From: an uncultured Planctomycetota bacterium
Lineage (GTDB): Bacteria > Planctomycetota > Planctomycetia > Pirellulales > Thermoguttaceae
Reading direction: 5' to 3'
NCBI GenBank assembly: GCA_902797455.1
Contig: CADBTE010000088.1
Coordinates: 1-11,825 of the forward strand
DNA: 11,825 nucleotides
The notes beneath the pieces were generated by a model. It was not told the DNA's origin and did no database searches. It saw only the letters and a list, made by a program, of their open reading frames with translations. This document shows, piece by piece, positions 6,420-11,825 of this stretch. Every line of letters starts with the position of its first letter. The stretch's first letter is position 1. Both the position numbers and the translations under genes were made by a program.

Positions 6420-7331
6420 GTGTTTAAATCGATCCGTCAGCATCTCTATTTCCTGAAGTGGTATGCCCAGGTTCGTCTGCTCGGCCGGCGGCGGCCGCTT
6501 CAGACGGTCCTGTTTGTCGGGGACGCCTGTAATCTGCGCTGCAAGCACTGCAGTGTCGTGCCGAAAGAGGGAACCCCCTGCCGGAAGAAAGATTACGAGA
6601 CGATCGCCCAAGAGCTTCGGCGCTGCTACGCGCTTGGGTCAAGGTTTGTCGATTTCGAGGGAGGAGAACCGTTCCTCTGGAAGGACGGTCAGCGCGATAT
6701 CAACGATCTATTTGATTTGGCTCGGGAGATCGGCTTCTTCTCGACGACGGTGACAACCAACGCTCAGATCCCGTTCGAGCCGTGCCGCAGCGACCTGGTC
6801 TGGATCAGTTTAGACGGAGTCGGCGCCTACCACGACAAGATCCGTGGAGAGGGGGCGTTCGCCCGCCTGGAAAAGAATATCGCCCTGTCGAGCCACCCTT
6901 GCCTCAACGCCAATATGGTGGTCAATCCCCTGAATGTCGACGCGGTGGAAGATACCGTCCGCTTCGTCGCCGATCACCCGAAGCTGAAGATGCTCTCGGT
7001 CAATTTTCATACCCCCTTTCCGGGAACCGAGGATCTGGAACTCGACTGGGATACGCGCTGCCGCGTGATCGACCGTTTGATCGCCCTGCGTAAAAAGGGC
7101 GCCCCCCTGATGAATACCGCCTCGGGGCTGCGCCGGATGAAGGATATGCGTTTTAAGAAACGATGCTGGGTCACGAACTTCGTGATGGTCGACGGGGCTT
7201 TTTGCCCTCAGTGCCTGGGAAGTGAGTTTGGGCTGTGCGAGCGCTGCGGGTTCGGCATGGCCTCGGAGATGGCCGGGCTTTGGAATCTTCATCCCGAGAC
7301 GATTCTTGCCGGGCTTAAGGTTCGAATGTAG
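6420..7331 (+). CDS. Radical SAM protein with SPASM-like cysteine-rich tail
   Basis: Radical SAM enzyme of about 303 residues. The [4Fe-4S]/SAM motif CNLRCKHC gives Cys37, Cys41 and Cys44 (CX3CX2C). It is followed by the SAM-binding GGEP (81-84), TTNAQI and WISLDG strands of the usual barrel. The C-terminus has five further cysteines: Cys249, then CPQC (262-265) and CERC (273-276), a spacing suggesting one auxiliary Fe-S cluster as in SPASM or twitch domains. The start is a GTG at 6420 with AAGGG 8 bases upstream. Earlier codons in this frame run through the prenyltransferase gene and are excluded. The N-terminus (FKSIRQHLYFLKWYAQVRLL) is an amphipathic or membrane-apposed stretch. I do not recognise a named subfamily. 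It lacks the look of class C (HemN-like) methyltransferases such as those that methylate menaquinone. Context points to a role with the prenyltransferase, but the substrate is unknown. Confidence 0.88.
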   Translation: MFKSIRQHLYFLKWYAQVRLLGRRRPLQTVLFVGDACNLRCKHCSVVPKEGTPCRKKDYETIAQELRRCYALGSRFVDFEGGEPFLWKDGQRDINDLFDLAREIGFFSTTVTTNAQIPFEPCRSDLVWISLDGVGAYHDKIRGEGAFARLEKNIALSSHPCLNANMVVNPLNVDAVEDTVRFVADHPKLKMLSVNFHTPFPGTEDLELDWDTRCRVIDRLIALRKKGAPLMNTASGLRRMKDMRFKKRCWVTNFVMVDGAFCPQCLGSEFGLCERCGFGMASEMAGLWNLHPETILAGLKVRM

Positions 7332-7340
7332 AACATTCGA
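7322..7340. repeat. Perfect inverted repeat over the radical SAM stop codon
   Basis: TCGAATGT (7322-7329), AGA, ACATTCGA (7333-7340): an 8-bp perfect inverted repeat whose centre includes the last bases of the TAG stop (7329-7331). As RNA it makes a tight hairpin at the end of the radical SAM message. No T-tract follows directly. It may be an mRNA 3' stabiliser, a weak terminator, or a binding site ahead of the next gene. Confidence 0.45.
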
Positions 7341-7366
7341 TTGAGAACGTTTGCCTAATGTTTTTT

Positions 7367-7398
7367 GGCCGGATCGCGTTTTTTCGCGGCAGCCGGCC
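7367..7398 (+). other. Nested hairpin just upstream of the DUF1559 gene
   Basis: Outer stem GGCCGG (7367-7372)/CCGGCC (7393-7398) and inner stem CGCG (7375-7378)/CGCG (7385-7388), with a loop of six T's. It ends 15 bases before the ATG at 7414 and so close to the ribosome binding site. No T-tract follows the outer stem, which argues against a simple terminator. A structured leader is possible. Confidence 0.4.
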
Positions 7399-7413
7399 GC
7401 GCTTGAGAGAAAG

Positions 7414-8502
7414 ATGAAAACCAATCGCGCTTTTACGCTGGTGGAACTGTTGGTCGTCATCGCGATCATCGGGATTTTAATCGGGCTTCTTCTTCCCGCC
7501 GTTCAGGCCGCCCGCGAGGCGGCACGTCGGATTAAATGCCAAAACTCTCTCAAGCAGGTGGGGCTGGCGCTTCATCAGTACCACGATGTCAACTCGTGCC
7601 TGCCCGCCGCGGGGATGGAGGTGTTCTTTGGCGTGCCGGCGTACAACGGCGGCTACTACAGCGGGCGGATTACTCTTCTTCCTTTTTTGGAGCAGGCAGC
7701 GCGCTACGACGCCATGGTCGAGGATATGAAAAACAATCGAACCGACGGTTTCACCGGGGTGATTCCCCCCGAGAGCGGGCGCATCCCCTGGAACGACGGG
7801 ACGATCGATTTTATGACCTGCCCGTCCGATCCTCAGTCGACCCAAAAGACCTCCTTCTGGCCGGTCTGCTCCCGTCTGAGCGCCGCCTTTTGCGGGGGGG
7901 ACGCGTTCTTTCCCGACAGCGGGACAGGAACGTTCGAATCGAACGACTCCCGAGGGCTCTTCCGCCCGATGAAGTGGAAGAACTTCGGCGCCTGTACCGA
8001 CGGGACCAGTCATACGGCGGCGGTCGCCGAGACCTGTATCGGTGATTTCAATTCTGACCGCGTGAAAGGAGGGATCGCCATGACGCAGGAACTCTTTGAT
8101 GCCGAGCGGAATAAGATTGTGCCGAATCGGTGCCTCATCCATGGGGTTGACCCGAACGACCCGAAAAAACTGACCTCGACCCTCCCCGCGCCGCGCAACA
8201 ACTTCTTCTACGACGGGGTGAGCGTGACCTCCCTGTTCACGACAATTCTTCCTCCCAACGCGCCGATGTGTCTGTTCGTGAAGGTCGTCGGCCAGAGCAC
8301 CCCGGTCGGCTTTGTCGGGGGGGCGTCGAGCTACCATCCCGGCGGGGTGAACGTTCTGCTGACCGACGGATCGGTGCAGTTCGTCGGCGACGGGATCGAC
8401 TGCGGGGACCTCGGCGCCGACGAGCCGACCTCCGGAGCAAGTCCCTACGGTGTCTGGGGGGCGATGGGGTCCCCGGCCGGCGGCGAGAGCAAAGAGCTGT
8501 AA
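7414..8502 (+). CDS. DUF1559 protein with prepilin-type N-terminus (planctomycete pseudopilin-like)
   Basis: A 362-residue secreted or surface protein. It starts at ATG 7414: GAGAGAAAG lies directly upstream and the product then begins MKTNRAFTLVELLVV, the type IV prepilin signal. Prepilin peptidase would cut before Phe7, leaving Glu11 at mature position +5. A hydrophobic helix runs to about 31, followed by the family hallmark QAAREAARRIKCQNSLKQVGLALHQYHD (31-58). The DUF1559 C-terminal hallmark YHPGGVNVLLTDGSVQFV (307-324) is intact. Internal cysteines (62 and others) may form disulfides. The family is abundant in Planctomycetes and its function is unknown; assembly into pseudopilus-like or surface structures is a family-level guess. 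It stands 82 bp after the radical SAM gene and may be a separate unit. It faces der tail to tail. Confidence 0.93.
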   Translation: MKTNRAFTLVELLVVIAIIGILIGLLLPAVQAAREAARRIKCQNSLKQVGLALHQYHDVNSCLPAAGMEVFFGVPAYNGGYYSGRITLLPFLEQAARYDAMVEDMKNNRTDGFTGVIPPESGRIPWNDGTIDFMTCPSDPQSTQKTSFWPVCSRLSAAFCGGDAFFPDSGTGTFESNDSRGLFRPMKWKNFGACTDGTSHTAAVAETCIGDFNSDRVKGGIAMTQELFDAERNKIVPNRCLIHGVDPNDPKKLTSTLPAPRNNFFYDGVSVTSLFTTILPPNAPMCLFVKVVGQSTPVGFVGGASSYHPGGVNVLLTDGSVQFVGDGIDCGDLGADEPTSGASPYGVWGAMGSPAGGESKEL

Positions 8503-8525
8503 ATAAACAAGCGCGCCTGGTTTAT
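8503..8525. terminator. Small hairpin between convergent DUF1559 and der genes
   Basis: ATAAACAAG (8503-8511) and CTGGTTTAT (8517-8525) pair with one mismatch around CGCGC. The stops of the two genes are only 19 bp apart and the hairpin overlaps the der stop codon. The position suits a shared terminator, but the stem is AT-rich and T-tracts are weak, so this is a candidate only. Confidence 0.3.
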
Positions 8526-9961
8526 GATTTGCGGGTCCGTTCGATCTCGTCGGCGGTGTCTTCCCTGCCGCGCTTGCGGAAGATCAGGCGGATCGGGACC
8601 TCACGGAAGGGGAGCTCGTCGCGCAGGACGCTCAGCAGATACCGCTGATAGTTCGGGGGGAACGCGTCGGGCATATTGCAGAAGAGTATCAGCGTAGGGG
8701 GGGCGGTCGACGCCTGGACGGCGTAGTAGATCTTCGGCTTGCGGAAGTGGCAAAGCGGCGGGGGGGTTAGGTCGAGCGCCGCGGAAAGAACGCGGTTGAG
8801 CTTATTGGTCGAGACCCGCGCGCGGTTCTGCGCGGCCAGCACCCGCGCCTGACGCAGAAGGCGCGGGGCGTTTTTGCCGGTCTTTCCGGTGAGGAACGCG
8901 ATCGGGACGTGCGGCATGGTGGCGAAGGTCTCGCGGAGGTACTCTCCCCAGCGGCCGGTCGGCATATGATCAGCCATTAAGTCCCACTTATTGACCACGA
9001 AGATGACCGGACGCAGGTGACGGTCGATCAATGAGACCAGCTGCTTGTCCATCTTGCTGATCCGCTGGTGGGCGTCGAAGAACATCAGAACGACGTCGGC
9101 GCGGCGGATGCTGCGCTCGGCCCGGGTAAGCGCGTAGAAGTCCAGGTCGGAGCCGATGCTCTTTTTGCGCATAAAGCCGGGGGTGTCGATGACCAAAAAT
9201 GTCTTGCCATCCATCTCGATCCGGACATCGACGCAGTCGCGCGTGGTTCCGGGGATGGGGCTGGCGATCACCCGCTCGGCCTGGGCCAACGTGTTGACGA
9301 AGGTGCTCTTGCCGACATTCCTGCGGCCGACGATCGCCAGCTTCATGATCGGCTCTTCCCCGCTGGCGTCGTCGAACGCCTCGGGAGGGAGGGCCTGCTC
9401 GATTTCGTCCATCAAGCGGACGCGGCCGCGCTTTTGCTTGGCGCTGACCGGGATCACCGGCCAGCCGAACCGCTCGAATTCCAGCGCGTTCTTCTCTTGT
9501 ACGGCGTCGTCTGACTTATTGGCGGCCAACAGAATAGGAATGGAGAGCGGGCGCAGACGCTCGGCGACCGTCTCGTCCAGCGGGGCGATTCCGGTGCGGG
9601 CGTCGGTGACGAAGAGAATTAAATCGGCCGACTCGATCGCCAGGGCGATCTGCCGCTCCACGTCGTCGGAGAGATCGTCCTGGTCGACGACACCGATCCC
9701 GCCGGTGTCGGTCAGTTCGATGTAGCGGGTGTCGTCGATGAAACCGGCATCGCCGATTCCCTCCCCGTTTTCACCCTCGGGTTCGTGGGCGCTGTCGGAG
9801 AGCTCCCCCGAACCAGGGAGTTCCAAAAGATACGAGACGCGGTCACGGGTCACCCCGGCGACCGAATCGACGACCGAGACCTTCTCTCCGATGAGCCAGT
9901 TGAAGATCGACGATTTTCCGACGTTCGGCCGTCCGACGATGGCGACTTTCGCGATACCCAT
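8522..9961 (-). CDS. der: Ribosome-assembly GTPase Der (EngA)
   Basis: Essential GTPase acting in maturation of the 50S ribosomal subunit. The 479-residue protein shows the diagnostic tandem G domains and a C-terminal KH-like domain. Domain 1: GRPNVGKS (10-17), VTRDR (37-41), DTGG (85-88), NKSD (148-151) and SAK (173-175). Domain 2: GRRNVGKS (212-219), IPGTTRD (236-242), DTPG (259-262) and NKWD (324-327). The KH-like part spans about 381-465 (KIYYAVQASTAPPTLILFCN). Oddity: between TRDR and DTGG of domain 1 there are 43 residues against about 15 in E. coli, because of an acidic, Gly/Ser-rich insert at about 49-78, next to switch regions. The ATG start has only a weak Shine-Dalgarno and lies 12 bp after the stop of the ketoacyl-synthase-like gene, so translation may be coupled. 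Confidence 0.97.
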   Translation of the reverse strand: MGIAKVAIVGRPNVGKSSIFNWLIGEKVSVVDSVAGVTRDRVSYLLELPGSGELSDSAHEPEGENGEGIGDAGFIDDTRYIELTDTGGIGVVDQDDLSDDVERQIALAIESADLILFVTDARTGIAPLDETVAERLRPLSIPILLAANKSDDAVQEKNALEFERFGWPVIPVSAKQKRGRVRLMDEIEQALPPEAFDDASGEEPIMKLAIVGRRNVGKSTFVNTLAQAERVIASPIPGTTRDCVDVRIEMDGKTFLVIDTPGFMRKKSIGSDLDFYALTRAERSIRRADVVLMFFDAHQRISKMDKQLVSLIDRHLRPVIFVVNKWDLMADHMPTGRWGEYLRETFATMPHVPIAFLTGKTGKNAPRLLRQARVLAAQNRARVSTNKLNRVLSAALDLTPPPLCHFRKPKIYYAVQASTAPPTLILFCNMPDAFPPNYQRYLLSVLRDELPFREVPIRLIFRKRGREDTADEIERTRKS

Positions 9962-9973
9962 AGACTGCTTGTT

Positions 9974-11251
9974 TTAGTATTTCTCGATCACCACCGCCGT
10001 CGAGCGGCCCATGTTCGTCTGGTTGATCTTGACGAAGGCGTTTTTCGTGACGGTGTGCTCTTTTGTGATGACGTTGATCGGGCAGTCGTCGGCGACCTTT
10101 TCGCAGTTGCGAACCGGCGGGAGGGTCCCCTTTTCCATCGCGATCAGCGAAGCGGCCAGCTCGACGGCGCCGGTGCCGCTGCCCAGGGTGCCGAAGTGCC
10201 CCTTGCCGGTAAACACGGGGGTATCGCCGGCGGCGGCCTTGATGCCGACCGCCTCGCGGGCGTCGTCCTCCACCGTCCCAAGGCCGTCGGCGTTAATGTG
10301 GTCGATATCGCCGATCGACATGCCGGCCTTTTTCAGCGCGCCGGTGATCGAGCGCTCGACCGATTCGGCCATGTTGAGCAGCTCGTTGGTCGGGGCGACC
10401 GCCTGACAGTACCCGCGCAGGGTCGCCAGCGGTTTGGCGCCGCGTGCCAGGGCGAACTCTTTACTCTCGATGACCAAAGCGCCGCTCCCCTCGCCGTTGA
10501 CGGTCCCGACGCGGCCGGCGTCGAACGGACGGGGAACCGACTGCGGGTCACCGGTCCACGGGGCGAGCCGGTACGACTTGCCGCGGGAGAGGAAACAGGG
10601 GTTGGAGCGGTTGCCGGTGCCGCCGCAGATCATCACGTCGGCGTCGCCGCGCTGGATGATGTGGGCGGCCTCGATGATCGACGCCAAGCTGGAGACGCGG
10701 TCGAGCGTCGGCGAGTTACTCGCCCCGCGGGCGTCCATCGCGATTCCGATATGACTGGCCGGCATGTTGGGGAGATATTTAAGCATCCAAAGCGGCATGA
10801 TCTTTGTCATGGCGTTGGGGCCCCATTTGGAGAAGTCGTATTTGCCGTTCTCCATCCCGGCGAAGAAGGCGTCGGCAAGCTCCGAAAGCTCCAGCGTCAT
10901 GAGGTCGCAGCCAAAGATGACCCCGAGCCGCTCGGGCTCGACACTGCGGTTTTCGGGCGATTCGAGGTCGACGTTCAGACCCGCCCGCTTGACGGCCATC
11001 ATCGCAGCGACGAAACCGAGCTGGATGTCACGGCTCATCACCTTGATGTTTTTGCGCGGCTTGACAAAGTCCTTGGCGTGAAAGTCGGGAGCCGCCGCGA
11101 CGAAGGGGCGAACGGCGGAATCCGGGGTCGTCCCGTCCAGGTAACCTATTCCGCTGACCCCATCGATCAAAGAGGTCCAAAATTCTTCTTGTCCGACACC
11201 GATCGGGCTGATCAGGTCAAAACCAGTGATGACAATCTCTTTTTCCATCAT
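9974..11251 (-). CDS. Beta-ketoacyl-ACP synthase homologue lacking the catalytic triad
   Basis: A 425-residue protein with the thiolase fold of FabF/KAS II: EIVITGFDLISPIG at the N-terminus, GDADVMICGG (202-211), RPFDAGRVGTVNGEGSGALVIE (241-262) and GAVELAASL near 361-369. Placed beside E. coli FabF without gaps, catalytic Cys163 falls on Arg185, His303 on Asp322 (NADGLGT for NAHGTST), and His340 on Thr355 (KGHFGT for KSMTGH). Lys335 is kept as Lys350. The C-terminal GFGGTN loop becomes TNMGRST. It should therefore not condense acyl chains by the normal route. It resembles, in principle, chain-length factors, which pair with an active synthase, but those usually carry Gln for Cys. No ACP or partner KAS is in the window. 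Start: tandem ATGs at 11251 and 11248; AGGG upstream is better spaced for the second. It lies between tmk and der. Confidence 0.85.
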   Translation of the reverse strand: MMEKEIVITGFDLISPIGVGQEEFWTSLIDGVSGIGYLDGTTPDSAVRPFVAAAPDFHAKDFVKPRKNIKVMSRDIQLGFVAAMMAVKRAGLNVDLESPENRSVEPERLGVIFGCDLMTLELSELADAFFAGMENGKYDFSKWGPNAMTKIMPLWMLKYLPNMPASHIGIAMDARGASNSPTLDRVSSLASIIEAAHIIQRGDADVMICGGTGNRSNPCFLSRGKSYRLAPWTGDPQSVPRPFDAGRVGTVNGEGSGALVIESKEFALARGAKPLATLRGYCQAVAPTNELLNMAESVERSITGALKKAGMSIGDIDHINADGLGTVEDDAREAVGIKAAAGDTPVFTGKGHFGTLGSGTGAVELAASLIAMEKGTLPPVRNCEKVADDCPINVITKEHTVTKNAFVKINQTNMGRSTAVVIEKY

Positions 11252-11274
11252 TGGCCCTAAACTTCTTAATCGTT

Positions 11275-11294
11275 AAAAACCCCCTTACCGGGAG
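11275..11294 (-). terminator. Weak terminator-like hairpin upstream of the ketoacyl-synthase-like gene
   Basis: On the minus strand, CTCCC (11294-11290), loop GGTAA, GGGGG (11284-11280), followed at once by TTTTT (11279-11275). The stem is only 5 bp with one G-T pair. It would end transcripts from tmk, or act as an attenuator if transcription starts at the candidate promoter further upstream. The two readings conflict, so confidence is low. The rest of the 169-bp gap also holds a GCACC/GGTGC hairpin (11312-11326). Confidence 0.3.
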
Positions 11295-11356
11295 CGTCTG
11301 CCAAGAACGGGGCACCTTGGCGGTGCTTTGGATTCCAAAAACAGCGCCAACGGCCT

Positions 11357-11384
11357 ATTCTACCCTAATCGGGAGAATCGTCCA
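11357..11384 (-). promoter_or_regulatory. Candidate promoter for the ketoacyl-synthase-like gene and der
   Basis: On the minus strand, TGGACG (11384-11379), a 16-bp spacer and TAGAAT (11362-11357) match consensus at 4/6 and 5/6 positions. A transcript would have a leader of about 100 bases. It is a moderate match in a gap large enough to hold a promoter. Confidence 0.3.
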
Positions 11385-11420
11385 TTCTGCCGCGAGAAAA
11401 TGAAAAATTTTTGGATTCTT

Positions 11421-11825
11421 CTAATTAGAGGGGGGGCAGGCGCGAATGGCTCGGTCGACTTCGGAGGCGATTTTTTTCTCGACCTCGGCCAACGGAAGGG
11501 AAGCGTCGAGAACCACGGCGGCGCGTCCGGTCTTCTTTTGCCAAAGCAGCGCCCCCTGAAGAAAGCCGCAGCGGATCTTGGCGTGGTACTCGCTTCCTCT
11601 GCTTTCGATTCGATCGAGCGGACGCTTCAGGCGAGCGAACGCTGCCTCGCTGGAGATATCGAGGACGATGGTCAGGTCGGGAAGGATCCCCCGGGTGGCG
11701 ATCCGGCCCATCTGAAGGATGGTTTCGGGGGCGATCCCCCCGGCCAATCCCTGATAGACCAGCGTCGAGAGCAAAAAGCGGTCGGCCAGGACGATTTTGT
11801 CGGCGGCCAGCGCCGGGGCGATGAC
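11421..11825 (-). CDS. tmk: Thymidylate kinase, C-terminal part (5' end beyond the window)
   Basis: Phosphorylates dTMP to dTDP in the cytoplasm, for DNA synthesis. Only the last 134 residues are in the window. The reading frame stays open to the edge, so the N-terminal P-loop lies outside. Visible landmarks are ADRFLLSTLVYQGLAG (the DRY/F-xxS-xxYQG motif that binds dTMP), PDLTIVLDISSEAAFARL (the strand and helix before the LID) and RPLDRIESRGSEYHAKIRCGF, the LID plus the RIE...FH-like segment. An internal TTG at 11774 is not a real start, because the conserved DRF motif lies upstream of it. The C-terminus ends in a short Pro-Pro tail. It is on the same strand as the next two genes, with a 169-bp gap. 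Nothing in the visible part suggests damage. Confidence 0.9.
   Translation of the reverse strand, partial: VIAPALAADKIVLADRFLLSTLVYQGLAGGIAPETILQMGRIATRGILPDLTIVLDISSEAAFARLKRPLDRIESRGSEYHAKIRCGFLQGALLWQKKTGRAAVVLDASLPLAEVEKKIASEVDRAIRACPPSN

Noticed and set aside
6420..7331. Radical SAM gene as a menaquinone methyltransferase (MenK/MqnK-like)
   Set aside because: Those are class C, HemN-like enzymes. This protein instead has the CX3CX2C/GGEP barrel plus a Cys-rich tail typical of SPASM or twitch enzymes.
9785..11260. Plus-strand reading frame of 491 codons opposite der and the ketoacyl-synthase-like gene
   Set aside because: Spans two real genes on the other strand, has shadow-frame composition (runs of Asp, Arg, Val) and no recognisable motif.
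11421..11774. tmk as a short complete gene starting at TTG 11774
   Set aside because: The conserved DRF motif and open frame continue upstream to the window edge, so the gene is simply cut by the window.

Overview
The window looks like GC-rich chromosomal DNA from a planctomycete. The best single marker is the protein at 7414-8502: a type IV pilin-like N-terminus joined to a DUF1559 body, a family that is massively expanded in Planctomycetes. The two-domain GTPase Der has the DTPG form of the second G3 motif. The sulfate-binding protein is a lipoprotein, and DapF implies meso-diaminopimelate or lysine synthesis. Genus and species cannot be named from the sequence alone.

Layout. (1) 134-5066, minus strand: a sulfate/thiosulfate ABC importer operon read sbp - cysT - cysW - cysA, with dapF (diaminopimelate epimerase) as last gene. 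cysW/cysA and cysA/dapF each overlap by 4 bp (ATGA), and a GC-rich hairpin followed by a short T-tract (about 74-99) ends the unit. (2) 5067-5328: a divergent control region. It holds an AT-rich leader with two inverted repeats and a candidate promoter for sbp on the minus strand, and a good TTCACA-16-TATAAT promoter on the plus strand. (3) 5329-7331, plus strand: a two-gene unit of a UbiA/MenA-like membrane prenyltransferase and, 26 bp later, a radical SAM protein with a cysteine-rich SPASM-like tail. (4) 7414-8502, plus strand: the DUF1559 pseudopilin-like gene. (5) 8522-11825, minus strand: tmk (5' part beyond the window edge), a ketoacyl-synthase-fold protein, and der, with 12 bp between the last two.

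How they work together. The cys genes encode a complete importer: a lipid-anchored binding protein, two permease subunits and an ATPase. No sulfate-reducing genes are present. dapF probably just shares the transcript. The prenyltransferase and the radical SAM enzyme are the most likely functional pair of unknown outcome; a quinone or other prenylated lipid is the natural guess for the first, while the substrate of the second cannot be read from the sequence.

The two items most worth a second look are the ketoacyl-synthase homologue, in which Cys, His and His of the catalytic triad align with Arg, Asp and Thr, and the MenA-like/radical SAM pair. No CRISPR array, insertion sequence, tRNA, rRNA or phage gene was seen. 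I found no clear evidence of a wholly new system.
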